Part shown: piece after piece, positions 27,878-37,130 of the stretch
How positions within the stretch are numbered: position 1 is the first letter of the stretch
Layout of the letters: every line of letters begins with the position of its first letter
Source: Gordonia hongkongensis
Lineage (GTDB): Bacteria; Actinomycetota; Actinomycetes; Mycobacteriales; Mycobacteriaceae
Assembly (NCBI RefSeq): GCF_023078355.1
Contig: NZ_CP095552.1
Location: 1,240,001 to 1,304,000 of the forward strand
Length of the DNA stretch: 64,000 nt
Direction: 5' to 3'
Made by a program: the position numbers and the translations under genes
Notes under the pieces: generated by a model
The model's database searches: none
Told to the model about the DNA's origin: nothing
What the model saw: the letters and a program-made list of their open reading frames with translations, nothing else

Positions 27878-28850
27878 GAAAATGCAGGGTCTTCGCCGGG
27901 CCGTGAAGAGGGCCAAGGTCTACAAGGAGTATTTCGCCGACGCGACGTTCATGAGTCGCCATCTGCTTGATGGCGGCCCCGATCCTGAACACGAGCAGTA
28001 CCGCATCATGATTCTCTCGCACTCGTTGGAGAAGGGGCTCTCGTACCGCAACGCGCGTGTGTTCGGTCGTAGCAAGGCCGAGGATCTGATGGCTCGCCTG
28101 GAGAAGTCATCCGACAGCACGCGCCTCTCGTCGGCGTATTCCATCGGGGTCGAGGTCCTGCGGTCCTGGACCGATTTCATCAAGGCCCGCGAGGTCGACG
28201 ACGTGCAGGCCGCCTCGATCCGCGGCCGGCTCGACGCCCTCTTCGAGACGTCGGTACCGAGAGACTGCGGGTTCCGTGCAGGCGTTGCGACTGCAACGCA
28301 TCTCGACGCCGCATCGTGGGAGAACCTGCCGTTCGAGGATTTCGTGCGGGGACGACACTCGACTCGGCGCTTCACGGATGTGCCGGTGTCCGACGATGAC
28401 CTCCAACTGTGTATCGAACTGGCGATGCGCTCGCCGTCGGCGTGCAACCGGCAGATGGTTGGGTTGCGAGTCTTCGACGATCCGAGTTCGAAAGAACTGC
28501 TGTACAAGACACTTCATGGAACGGGTGGGGTCGATTTCGACACCTGCCGGCTGGCAGTCGTCACCTTCGATGCGCGCAGCCTGGACTTCTACGGTGAGCG
28601 CAATCAGGGCTACCTCAACGCCGGGTTGTTCGCCATGACTCTGGTCTACGCCCTGCAATGGAAAGGGATCGGCTCTTGTCTGCTGCAGTTCGGCAACACC
28701 TTCGCCGAAGAGCGAACTCTGGCCGAAGGGCTGTCGCTGCAACCCGGCGAACGGATCGCCGTGGGTATCGCGTTCGGTGTTCCCGAGCCTGACGGTGTCG
28801 TACCGGCGAGTGTCCGGCGAGAGGTCTCGGAGGTGTTCAGCGTTCGATGA
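27855..28850 (+). CDS. Nitroreductase-like protein of the polysaccharide locus
   Basis: 331 residues. An N-terminal part of about 160 residues (IMILSHSLEKGLSYRNARVFG and a helical stretch) precedes a nitroreductase domain. The domain has RGRHSTRRFTDVPV, where the Arg/Ser/Arg contact FMN phosphate, then LCIELAMRSPSACNRQMVG and GYLNAGLFAMTLVYALQWKGIGSCL. The HSLEKGLSY segment is typical of nitroreductase relatives found in polysaccharide clusters, mostly beside pyruvyl transferase genes. The reaction is unknown; an FMN-dependent oxidation or reduction of a precursor is possible. ATG 27855 lies inside the end of the flippase gene. The downstream gap of 90 bases ends in the ribosome binding site of the next gene. 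Confidence 0.8.
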   Translation: MNLNARLKKMQGLRRAVKRAKVYKEYFADATFMSRHLLDGGPDPEHEQYRIMILSHSLEKGLSYRNARVFGRSKAEDLMARLEKSSDSTRLSSAYSIGVEVLRSWTDFIKAREVDDVQAASIRGRLDALFETSVPRDCGFRAGVATATHLDAASWENLPFEDFVRGRHSTRRFTDVPVSDDDLQLCIELAMRSPSACNRQMVGLRVFDDPSSKELLYKTLHGTGGVDFDTCRLAVVTFDARSLDFYGERNQGYLNAGLFAMTLVYALQWKGIGSCLLQFGNTFAEERTLAEGLSLQPGERIAVGIAFGVPEPDGVVPASVRREVSEVFSVR

Positions 28851-28941
28851 GTCTCAGAACGTGGGCCAGGACGGCCTGTTTATTGGTAATTCCCCGGCCT
28901 GAGCAGGTGGCCGATCCGACGGTTTCACAAGGAGCGCAACA

Positions 28942-30474
28942 ATGACTGCGGTATTCAATGGGTCGGCCCCACTTCACTCGTCACCCGATTCACACTTGCC
29001 GGGAGCCGCCGCCGGCACGGCACAAAAACGGCTACGCCGGGTTCGTGCCATCGTGTTGCGGCGGTGGTGGGTTGTTGTCACCTGCATCCTCATCGGCGCA
29101 TTGGCCGGCTTCGGCGTGAGCCTGATGACCACGCCGACCTACGAGTCGCAGGCGACGCTGTATGCCACGTCGGCAACCGACACCAATGCTCAGAGCGCCT
29201 ACCAGGGTTCGCTCGCGTCGCAGCAACGCATGGTGTCCTATGCCGAGCTGGCACAGTCGGACGTGATCCTGGGTCGCGCAATCGCAGATTCGGCACTTCC
29301 GCTGACGATTTCGGAGGCGCGCGCACAGACGTCGGTGACCAGTAAGCCGGGCACTGTGTTGCTCACCATCGCCGCCGTCGACGCGAACAGCGACGAGGCC
29401 GCGAATCTCGCCAATGCAGTGGCGAACTCGATGGTGGGGTATGTGGCGTCGCTCGAGCGGCCGATCGACGGGGGCAGGCCTGTGGCTGCGCTGACCGTCA
29501 TCACGCCGGCTTCCGCAAGCGCTGATGTCGTGTCCCCGAACACGCCGTTCAACATCGTGTTGGGCGCGCTCGGCGGCCTGCTCGTAGCTGCTGCCCTGAT
29601 GCTCGGCTTCTATCGGCTCGACACTCGCATCCGTACCGAGGAGGATCTCTCGACCAACGGGCTGGGTCCGGTTCTGGCGACCATCCCGAGCTCTGACGAG
29701 CTGGACGCCGACCGCACCGCCGACTTCGCCGGCGGCGCATCGCCGACCGCCGAGTCGTACCGTCGTCTGCGCACCAACTTGAAGTTCGTGTCGGTCAAGT
29801 CGACCTGCCCGCGAATTCTCGTGACGAGTCCGACCCCGGGTGATGGAAAAACCACGACAGCGGTGAATCTCAGTCTCGCGCTGGCCGAACTCGGCAAGAA
29901 GGTGGTGCTCGTCGGCGCCGATCTGCGTAAACCCGGTCTGGGGAGTCGCGTCCGCGTCGACGGCGCGGTGGGCCTGACGGACTTCCTCAGAGGCGACGCG
30001 GAAATGCAGGATGTGCTGCAGGCGAGTGGGCATCGGAATCTCGATATCGTCGCATCCGGTCCCATCCCGCCGAACGCAGGTGAATTGCTGGCTTCCGAAC
30101 GTGCCGGTGAGGGTTTCGACGAGTTGGCTTCGTTGTACGACTTCGTGATAGTCGACACACCTCCGGTGCTCCCGGTGGCCGACGCAGTCGCTGTGGGGCA
30201 GTGGATGGATGGTGTCCTACTGGTTGCCCGTTCGGGCAGTACCACTCGGCCCCAGCTCGACCAGGTGGCCGCGCAGCTCCAGTTGGCCCAGTTGAAGGTT
30301 CTCGGTTGTGTACTCAACGGCGCCGCGGGTCGTGACACCGAGTACAGCTACGCCTACTACGGCGCAGACATTCCGGAGAAGGCCGGCGCCAGTTCAGACC
30401 ACAAGGTGAGCCTGGACACCGCTGCGCCAACCCGCTCGACGACATCGAGAATGGCGGAGTCGTCGCGCATGTGA
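28942..30474 (+). CDS. Wzz-type chain length determinant fused to a BY-kinase
   Basis: 510 residues; AAGGAGC precedes ATG 28942. A first helix at about residue 36-58 (WWVVVTCILIGALAGFGVSLM), a periplasm-equivalent domain and a second helix (IVLGALGGLLVAAALMLGFY, about 195-215) form the Wzz part. The kinase part has Walker A TSPTPGDGKTTTAVNLS (about residue 296), Walker A' VLVGADLRKP and Walker B FVIVDTPPVLPVADA. A C-terminal tyrosine cluster (YSYAYYG) is the likely autophosphorylation site. Bacterial tyrosine kinases of this type cycle between phosphorylated and free forms to control polymer length and export. No partner tyrosine phosphatase gene is nearby. Confidence 0.92.
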   Translation: MTAVFNGSAPLHSSPDSHLPGAAAGTAQKRLRRVRAIVLRRWWVVVTCILIGALAGFGVSLMTTPTYESQATLYATSATDTNAQSAYQGSLASQQRMVSYAELAQSDVILGRAIADSALPLTISEARAQTSVTSKPGTVLLTIAAVDANSDEAANLANAVANSMVGYVASLERPIDGGRPVAALTVITPASASADVVSPNTPFNIVLGALGGLLVAAALMLGFYRLDTRIRTEEDLSTNGLGPVLATIPSSDELDADRTADFAGGASPTAESYRRLRTNLKFVSVKSTCPRILVTSPTPGDGKTTTAVNLSLALAELGKKVVLVGADLRKPGLGSRVRVDGAVGLTDFLRGDAEMQDVLQASGHRNLDIVASGPIPPNAGELLASERAGEGFDELASLYDFVIVDTPPVLPVADAVAVGQWMDGVLLVARSGSTTRPQLDQVAAQLQLAQLKVLGCVLNGAAGRDTEYSYAYYGADIPEKAGASSDHKVSLDTAAPTRSTTSRMAESSRM

Positions 30475-30634
30475 CGCTTCAGTCGTGCCGGGCGTCCCGA
30501 GTGGGCGCCCGGTTCTCGGTCGCAGATCACTGATCGCGACGGCGACGTCGGGGCATCTCTCGCCGTCAAATTCGTCCGATCGGCGGACACCGCAGAATTC
30601 GGAATATTCGGGCGGCATCGAAGATGATGTCTGG

Positions 30635-31138
30635 GTGGGAGGATTCAGACGCAGCTCTGACGGGGGTCGGCGCGGCCAACCAGCCAGGAAATTCTCGGCA
30701 TTTCGGCTCGTGCCGCGTGCGATGCGGTGGCGAGTGCTCCGCGCGGCCGGTCTCAGCATCGCGCGCAGCTCGATCGGGGACCGTGTGGTAATCGATGGTC
30801 GGGATGTCTTCGTCAGTGAAGGGGTCGACCTCGGCGCAGATGTATTTATCGACGCCACCGCCCCGGTCTACCTCGGGGCCGGGGTGCGTGTAGGTCCCGG
30901 CGCGAAGATCCTCACGTCTGTCGATTTTGCCCACAATGCCGTCGAAGGGGATGACGGAGTTGCGGCCAAACCGGTGCTCATCGGCGAAGGCGCTCAGATC
31001 GGCGCGCGAGTTGTCGTCTTCCCTGGTGTCACCATCGGCGAACGAGCGGTTATCAGCGATGACTCCGAAGTCCGCGAGAACTGCAGACCCGATGCGACCT
31101 ACGCGGGCGCTCCGGCCCGGCTTGTGGGCGAGTTCTGA
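30635..31138 (+). CDS. Hexapeptide-repeat acyltransferase (LbetaH/WcaF type)
   Basis: About 167 residues from GTG 30635; GTG 30710 and ATG 30722 are alternative starts and the open frame extends back to 30485. The left-handed beta-helix is seen in the row SSIGDRVVIDGRDVFVSEGVDLG, AGVRVGPGAKIL and KPVLIGEGAQIGARVVVFPGVTIGERAVI. The end NCRPDATYAGAPARLVGEF is the usual C-terminus of maltose/WcaF-type O-acetyltransferases. It probably O-acetylates a sugar of the polymer. The active-site His is plausibly in VDFAHNAVEG. It is the last gene of the cluster on this strand. Confidence 0.82.
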   Translation: MGGFRRSSDGGRRGQPARKFSAFRLVPRAMRWRVLRAAGLSIARSSIGDRVVIDGRDVFVSEGVDLGADVFIDATAPVYLGAGVRVGPGAKILTSVDFAHNAVEGDDGVAAKPVLIGEGAQIGARVVVFPGVTIGERAVISDDSEVRENCRPDATYAGAPARLVGEF

Positions 31139-31230
31139 TCCATGACATGACCGAGGGCTGTCGGCCGCCGATCCGACGGGCGTCTGTCGACCGAAGATCC
31201 TGGGTTGCCCCCGTGCAATGTCCGTTGGAC

Positions 31231-34200
31231 TTAGAACGGCCACCAGTCACGAGCGTTCGCGGGTTGCTCCAGAGCCCCTTGGAACGCGTCTCGAAAGTTT
31301 TCGTTCAAGCTGAGCTCTGCTCCGATGGACAACCCGAGTCCGATCGCGGTGCCGGCGATCGCACCGATGTTCAATCCGACCAGTGCTGCGCCTGGGCCTC
31401 CGATCACGCCCAGCAGAACTGCACCGGTAGCCGCCATCACTGCTGGAGTCGCGGCACTGAGTAGTTCGATCTGCGCGAGCAGTTCCTCGTTCGGTGTATC
31501 CGCGTCGTTGAGCTGTGCGGTGGCGATACCGAGACTCAGCAGAGTTCCGACCGGGCCGATCGTTTTGAAGACATACTTCGAGTACTTGAGGATGGGGGCG
31601 TCGTCCGAGACCGTTTCGAGTTTGCTGAGCTGGTCGCTCAGCTTGGCTGCGAAGTCTTCGAAGTCGTCGTAGGCGAGCATCGTCGACCACACTTCGCCGA
31701 GGTTGTGTATGAAGTCGAACGATCCGAGTAGTTCGAGTAGGAAGTTGTCGACGTCTCCGGCAGAAGCAGGTTCATCATCGGCGTCGTACCCCGGAAGTTC
31801 GTATTCGCCGTCGCCTGGAATCCAAGGGCCTGGTTCACCCCAGTCGGGCCCCTCGGGTTCGGGCTCTGGGGCGTTGAGGGCGTCCTCGTACGCCTGCAGC
31901 ATCTGTCGGTAATCGCCGAACTCCCCAGCAATTGAGGAGTTCTCGAGTTCCTCGACGAAGGCACGAGCCTGTTCGTAATCGTAGGGGTAGACAACGACGC
32001 GCTCTCCGTGACGCTCGAGAGGAGTGTCCGGGTAGGTCATATCGAACTCGGTGAAGACCAGGACCTCGCCTCTGCCTTCGTCCACCCACACGACGTTCGT
32101 CGTGTTCATCACGCGCACTGTTCTTGAAGTCGTGTATGTGCCACCGTGCCCGTCGTCGCCGACGACGGTGATTCTGTCGGCGTAGTACGCATCTCCAATC
32201 CCGGGATTGGGCGTGTAGTGGAGGACCCCATCGACGATGGTGATGGTTGCCCCCCGTTCCGATGTAGCGGACACGATCGTGACGGTGTCGTTCTCGTCAT
32301 CGAACGTGGTGATCTCGTAGGTCCCGGTGCCCGATCCGACACCGCCGGAGGGATCGTGAAGATAGACATACGGGTTGGTGTTGTAGAACGGCACGTGGAC
32401 CGTGATCGTCTCAGAAACGGTTCCGCCATGGCCGTCGTCGAAGGTGACGGTGAATTCGTCGTCGTAGGCACTTTCGTGCGCGCGGACAAGGTCGGGCTCG
32501 TAGGTCACGACGAACTGGCCTGGGACCACGGTGTAGGCACCGCTGATGGGGTCGACGTCGCCGTTGACCGGTGTCACTGTGATCACGCCGTAAGTCGGGC
32601 GATCGAAGCCGTCGATGCCGATGGGATCACCGTCGGGATCGCTGACCACGAAATGCCAGCCACCACCGCCGAGGTCGTTGACACCACCAACGACCGACTC
32701 GATGGCCGGTGCCTCGTTTACGTTTGCGAAGCCGTAGTAGACGAACGCCGGCGCCAGTGCGGTACCGCCGCGCCCGTCTGAGATCTGAATCAAGAATTGG
32801 TCGTCGACGAACCCCTCATGGAGATCGTCGGGATCGGTTGGGGTGTACGTGAAGGTGCCGTCACCGTTGTCTGTCAGCGTGCCTCGGGACGGAGGAGTGT
32901 GAATGCTGAAAGTCAGTGTGTCGCCGTTAATGTCGAATCCCTCGACCGAATACACCCGCTCGCGTTGATCGGCGGGCTTCGGCTGCGCGACCACTTCACC
33001 AGTGGGAGCGTGATTCTCCGGTAGGGGAGTATGTCGTAGCGGGATTGCCGGGTAGCCGTCGTACGGCGCGGTGCCGGTGATGGTTCCGTCGAATGGGGAC
33101 TTCATGACTCCGCCGAGCAGTACCGGTTTACCGTCGGCGCCTCGTTCGGCTTGGACCGACACCATCGCGTAACCGCCGGGCACCGAGCCGTATACCTTCG
33201 ACTCGCCCGGTGCCAAAATGTCGAACCCGAGCAATTGTCCGCCCGGTGTACTTTGCATGACGGCAATAGCCCCGGTGCCGTCGTTGTGGATCCGGATGGT
33301 GTCGTCGTCGACCACGGAGTAGGTGACGCCGGCGGTCTCGGGGTTGCCGTACGACGGCTCGAGGGCGCTGCCGGGCGCCAGATAGTCGCTCGGATCGAGG
33401 AATCGGTCGCCGGGATCGATGCCGTCGGTATCGATCGGCGCCGTTCCCCTCAGCGGGAGCCATCGGCTCTGGTCGGGATGGCCTTCCGCCGCGGGCGCAA
33501 CCAGGACCTGGCCACCCGCCGTGATCACCTGCGCAATGACCACCGATCGACCGTCCTGGCGCTCGCCCTGAACCCAGTACGCGTTGAAACCCAGAGGGTT
33601 GGTTGCAGTTTCCGAGATGGTGTAGCTCTGCCCGGGTCGGAGCACCGCCAGACCCTGATCAGACCACACTCCGTGGTAGGGGCTGATGACCGCGATGTCG
33701 ACGTCGCTGTCGTTGTGGATCGTGACCGATCCGTCTTCGCCGACGCTGTAGCTTGTCCCCGGTGGAGGCGTGGCGTCGACGTCGGTGGACCATCCGGTCC
33801 CCCAATCCGAGTCGGACGGATCGAGGAAGCGATTGTCGGGATCATCTCCGTCGGTGCTGGACACTGCAACCAGTGCGCGGTCGAAGAATTGCGTGAGGGT
33901 GGACGACGTCAGATTTTCTGAGTCTGCTTCCTCGTTCCATGCGTGCTTGCCGAGCGAACCCTCGGCGACGACTCGAGCCGGGAGGAAGCGGCTCTCACCG
34001 GGTCCCAGGAGCGCGGCGTAGTCCTGTCCGTTGCTGCGGCCGCGTCGGCTGAGGACTCCCAACATCATCGCGCTCTGGTTGAAGAGGATCAGGCCTTCTG
34101 TGCCGGTCCCGTGCGTGAGCTGATAGAGGATCGACCCCTCGTCGTTCGCTGCCACGATCGGTTCGGCGGCTGAGATGACTGGATTCGATGACGGTATTGC

Positions 34201-34764
34201 GTCAGCGGCGTCGAGCGTGATCTGGAACGCGGGCGGAGCGGTGTGGTCGACGAGCGGGCCTGGTGCCGGTGTGTGGGTGTCGACCGAGTTGTCTGAGGTG
34301 CCGTCGGTAGGCGCGTCTTCATCGACGTATTCGACAACGTCCTCTGCGGGCACCTCGGGTAACGGGAAGTTCGGGTACTGCGTCGGCGCAACCGGTTCGA
34401 CCGGATCGGGAGAATCCGACGACCCGGCGGGCGCAGGCTCCGGTGTCGTGGACGAGTCACCAGGGGACTCGGGGGCGATCGCGCCGTCGGTAGGGTCGCT
34501 GTCCTGGTCGGCAGTGGTTTCGACGTCGGTGCTGAATTCGGCGTCCTCCACGCCCGCATCTGAGCCGGGGGAGTTGTCGCCGTCCTCCGCGTCGCCCTCT
34601 GCTGTGGAGACGCCGGTACTCGTCGACGAGTCGGACGTCGTGCTCGTCCCATCGTCGGCGGCCGCGACCGCGACGGGGCCGGCGACGAACAGGGCGGCGG
34701 CAATGCCCGACGACGCGACGACGCGACGCGTCAGGGTGAACCTCTTGATTGATGACGCAGACAT
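31231..34764 (-). CDS. Large secreted surface protein with cadherin-like/VCBS-type repeats
   Basis: About 1177 residues from ATG 34764. The signal peptide has a basic start (SIKRFTLTRRVV) and ends at VAVAAADDG. Next comes a Ser/Thr/Asp/Glu/Pro-rich region of about 170 residues. Two related modules follow, each headed by DRFLDPSD and containing a TYSVxxDxxxxIHND strand (about residues 315-560). At least three Ig/cadherin-like repeats (about 590-860) show DPDGD, DGHGGT and YTP. Those acidic loops usually bind calcium. The C-terminal 300 residues are different, with a Gly/Ala-rich hydrophobic stretch (GAVLLGVIGGPGAALVGLNIGAIAGTAIGLGL) near the end and no sortase signal. An adhesin or envelope role next to the polysaccharide locus is likely but unproven. 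Confidence 0.8.
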   Translation of the reverse strand: MSASSIKRFTLTRRVVASSGIAAALFVAGPVAVAAADDGTSTTSDSSTSTGVSTAEGDAEDGDNSPGSDAGVEDAEFSTDVETTADQDSDPTDGAIAPESPGDSSTTPEPAPAGSSDSPDPVEPVAPTQYPNFPLPEVPAEDVVEYVDEDAPTDGTSDNSVDTHTPAPGPLVDHTAPPAFQITLDAADAIPSSNPVISAAEPIVAANDEGSILYQLTHGTGTEGLILFNQSAMMLGVLSRRGRSNGQDYAALLGPGESRFLPARVVAEGSLGKHAWNEEADSENLTSSTLTQFFDRALVAVSSTDGDDPDNRFLDPSDSDWGTGWSTDVDATPPPGTSYSVGEDGSVTIHNDSDVDIAVISPYHGVWSDQGLAVLRPGQSYTISETATNPLGFNAYWVQGERQDGRSVVIAQVITAGGQVLVAPAAEGHPDQSRWLPLRGTAPIDTDGIDPGDRFLDPSDYLAPGSALEPSYGNPETAGVTYSVVDDDTIRIHNDGTGAIAVMQSTPGGQLLGFDILAPGESKVYGSVPGGYAMVSVQAERGADGKPVLLGGVMKSPFDGTITGTAPYDGYPAIPLRHTPLPENHAPTGEVVAQPKPADQRERVYSVEGFDINGDTLTFSIHTPPSRGTLTDNGDGTFTYTPTDPDDLHEGFVDDQFLIQISDGRGGTALAPAFVYYGFANVNEAPAIESVVGGVNDLGGGGWHFVVSDPDGDPIGIDGFDRPTYGVITVTPVNGDVDPISGAYTVVPGQFVVTYEPDLVRAHESAYDDEFTVTFDDGHGGTVSETITVHVPFYNTNPYVYLHDPSGGVGSGTGTYEITTFDDENDTVTIVSATSERGATITIVDGVLHYTPNPGIGDAYYADRITVVGDDGHGGTYTTSRTVRVMNTTNVVWVDEGRGEVLVFTEFDMTYPDTPLERHGERVVVYPYDYEQARAFVEELENSSIAGEFGDYRQMLQAYEDALNAPEPEPEGPDWGEPGPWIPGDGEYELPGYDADDEPASAGDVDNFLLELLGSFDFIHNLGEVWSTMLAYDDFEDFAAKLSDQLSKLETVSDDAPILKYSKYVFKTIGPVGTLLSLGIATAQLNDADTPNEELLAQIELLSAATPAVMAATGAVLLGVIGGPGAALVGLNIGAIAGTAIGLGLSIGAELSLNENFRDAFQGALEQPANARDWWPF

Positions 34765-34886
34765 GCAGTGGCTCTCCCCAGTCGTGGTCCGATGTGGACG
34801 AATCGGACATGACGAATCTAGTTGGTGCACAACCGACATGCCATGCCTCGGCTGTCACCCGTTCAGGTGAACTTCGTGCTCGAGCC

Positions 34887-35341
34887 TCACAGTGCGGAGC
34901 CGAGGTAGCCGGCTGCGACATAGGACGCGTGGTCATCGAGTGCCTGGCGTCCACGGTCATATGTGTTCAACGTGGTCGAGAGTTCAGCGTGACGCGCAGA
35001 AAGTTGCACCGTTCGTGGGGGAACCCTGCGTCGAGTGCCAGAACCACGAAGGTGTGCCGCAGGGTGTGGGGTGACACGGTGATTGCGGTAATCCGTGCGG
35101 CTTTCGCACACCGCTTCACCACCCTGTCAGCGGATCGCCTGGTCATGCGCGATCCGTCACGCCTCTGAACAACGGGGCCTGAGGTGCGCCCGGCTATCGC
35201 GGCGTCGACGGCACGCTGGACCGCGGGCGGCATCGGGACCATGGCCGAAGTTATGAGCGGTTCGTTACCCGCCGGCGCGGTCGGGCGCGCCCCGGTGTGC
35301 GCTGGCAGGCGTCGGCGTGGCTCACTCAACGCGCCGGGCAT
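34887..35341 (-). pseudogene. Tyrosine recombinase remnant
   Basis: Only the C-terminal catalytic part is present. One frame (to about 35030) carries VVKRCAKAARITAITVSPHTLRHTFVVLALDAGF, the HxLRHT box of phage integrases. The continuation VQLSARHAELSTTLNTYDRGRQALDDHASYVAAGYL, with the GH-like RHA and the nucleophile Tyr in NTYDRG, lies in another frame and ends at 34887. A frameshift near 35025 and the lack of the N-terminal half make this a decayed integrase. It may mark an old integration event between the surface protein and SGNH hydrolase genes. Confidence 0.75.
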
Positions 35342-35392
35342 AACGTGCGTCGGCGACCGTAATCGGCGCGAGTCCGAACACGGACCGCTTGG

Positions 35393-36232
35393 TCAGAGTG
35401 CTCGCGCGATCAGGCTCGCGATCGCACGGCTGCCGAGTGGCGTCGGGTGGCGGGGTTGGGTCTGGGACTGCGAGGCGTTCCCTTCGAACCAGCGGGCTGC
35501 GCCGGCGCATGCGTCGTGCCCGACGGCGGCGGAGGCGACGTCGACGAAAGTCATCGATCGTGTGACGGCGGCGGTTCGGAGGATGGCGTCGAATCGTTTG
35601 AAGAAGCTCTGGAGGTACGCGGCGTCGGCGTTGCTGATGTTCGCCTGGCCGGGGCAGCCGGTTCGACCGTAGTAGCCACCGTGTCCGACGAGGACCACGC
35701 GGGCGAGGGGTGCGCGGGCGGCGATGGTGCTCAGAGTTGCGCCGATCTTCGGTGCGACTGCGGTGAGGGCCGAGGTCATCCGGTCGGCCATGACTCGATC
35801 GTGTCGACACCGGGCATCTTGGCCGAACCTGGGCGTGAAGCAGGAGGAGACGATCGACCACCAGCGGAGGTCGTTGCCGCCAATCGAGAGAGTCACGAGG
35901 CGTGTGGACCACGACAGTGCGTTGATCTGGACGGGCCGGGCGCCGAATGATGTCGTCTGTCGGCGGGTCGTGACGTCTGCCGTGGTGGCGTTCACACAGG
36001 CAACGGAGGTGTAGCTCATCCGGAGCTGGGAGGCGAGGTGCGTCGGGTAGGCGTCGCGGGTACGTCCGCACCCGTCCGGATGTTGCGCCGAGGTCAGCGT
36101 CGGCGCTGCGGCGCGTGAGTCTCCCAAGGCGACGTATGCGGGTGCCGCCGGCACGGCGAGAACCGACGGTACCGACACGCAGCTGATCGCGATGGCGAGA
36201 ACGGCGACGAGTGCGAGGCGGAATCGGGTCAC
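35393..36232 (-). CDS. Secreted SGNH/GDSL-type hydrolase
   Basis: 279 residues with a signal peptide (LALVAVLAIAISCVSVPSVLA). Block I is YVALGDSRAAAP with the nucleophile Ser; block III is LSIGGNDLRWW with the oxyanion Asn; the C-terminal block has HDACAGAARWFEG and RHPTPLGSRAIA with the catalytic His. Conserved Cys pairs (GCGRT, ACVNATT, SSCF, ARCRH) suggest disulfides. The group resembles secreted actinobacterial lipases/esterases such as the Streptomyces SCO1725-like and Rv0518-like enzymes. A close paralog is at 41614-42453 and a short fragment at 39905-39995. Confidence 0.87.
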   Translation of the reverse strand: MTRFRLALVAVLAIAISCVSVPSVLAVPAAPAYVALGDSRAAAPTLTSAQHPDGCGRTRDAYPTHLASQLRMSYTSVACVNATTADVTTRRQTTSFGARPVQINALSWSTRLVTLSIGGNDLRWWSIVSSCFTPRFGQDARCRHDRVMADRMTSALTAVAPKIGATLSTIAARAPLARVVLVGHGGYYGRTGCPGQANISNADAAYLQSFFKRFDAILRTAAVTRSMTFVDVASAAVGHDACAGAARWFEGNASQSQTQPRHPTPLGSRAIASLIARAL

Positions 36233-36464
36233 GGCAGGAGTATCCCAGCAGTGTCGTCGAACGTTACGAGGGGTCTGGGCACCGTCTGACAGGCCCGTCC
36301 GATGGCGCCCGGTGGCCGACTGAGAACAGCCCGTTCAGTCGATACAGAGCTTCGAGTCGACGGGCTAGCGTCGGTGATGTCAACACGCGTTCCCCGAGGC
36401 GCGAACGGATGTGATCCGTGCAACTTTGCCACCGTGGTCGAGGGGCGTCGGTCATGATTGCGCC

Positions 36465-37130
36465 ATGGTGGTGCGACGGGGCGAGCGCGCGCGGATCGGA
36501 GTCGTCGATGATCACCCGTCGATCGTCGCCGGGCTGCGGGCGATTCTCGGGGACCAGCCGGACCTGGAGTTCACCGCCGGCGCAGCGACAGTGTCGAAGT
36601 TGCTGACAGAGACCCGAGATCTCGATTTGGTCGTCCTCGATCTGCGGTTGGAGGATGGGAGTTCACCGCAGATCAACGTCGACCGTCTCGCTGAACTCGA
36701 CATCCCGGCTGTTGCCTACACCTCCGGAGACGAACCCTATCTGGTCCGGTTGGCAGCCAGTGCGGGGGTGAAGGCGGTGTTGCGCAAGAACGTTGACGAC
36801 GACGTACTTCTGGCCGCTATCCGAGCGGTGCTCTCGGGCGAGGAGACTCCGACGGTGGATTGGGCGGCTGCGATCGATGCCGACGACGACTTCGTCGACC
36901 TACCACCACAGCTGCGACGTGTGCTCGAGCTGTATGCCGCAGGTGAATCCACTGCCGGAGTTGCCAAATCCATGAACCTGTCCCCAGACACGGTCAGTGA
37001 CTACGTCGGTCGGATCAGAACGAAGTACGCCGCAGTGGGGCGACCCGCGCCGACTCGGCAGCATTTGATGTTTCGAGCGATAGAGGACGGATGGCTACCG
37101 ATACCGCGGCGGCTGCGACGGCGGAGTTAG
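36465..37130 (+). CDS. LuxR/NarL-type response regulator
   Basis: About 221 residues from ATG 36465. The receiver domain has the acidic pair in GVVDDHPSIVAGL, the phosphoacceptor Asp in LDLVVLDLRLEDG, the Thr/Ser in AVAYTSGDE and the Lys in VLRKNVDDDVL. A LuxR-type helix-turn-helix fills the C-terminus (LYAAGESTAGVAKSMNLSPDTVSDYVGRIRTKYAAVGRPAPTRQHL). The recognition helix includes SPDTVSDYV. The sensor kinase gene begins inside its last 40 bases. The targets are unknown; the gene is divergent from the SGNH hydrolase gene at 36232, so that promoter is one candidate. Confidence 0.9.
   Translation: MVVRRGERARIGVVDDHPSIVAGLRAILGDQPDLEFTAGAATVSKLLTETRDLDLVVLDLRLEDGSSPQINVDRLAELDIPAVAYTSGDEPYLVRLAASAGVKAVLRKNVDDDVLLAAIRAVLSGEETPTVDWAAAIDADDDFVDLPPQLRRVLELYAAGESTAGVAKSMNLSPDTVSDYVGRIRTKYAAVGRPAPTRQHLMFRAIEDGWLPIPRRLRRRS

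Noticed and set aside
31147..31464. Forward frame after the acetyltransferase gene
   Set aside because: It overlaps the 3' end of the large surface protein gene on the other strand, which is clearly coding.
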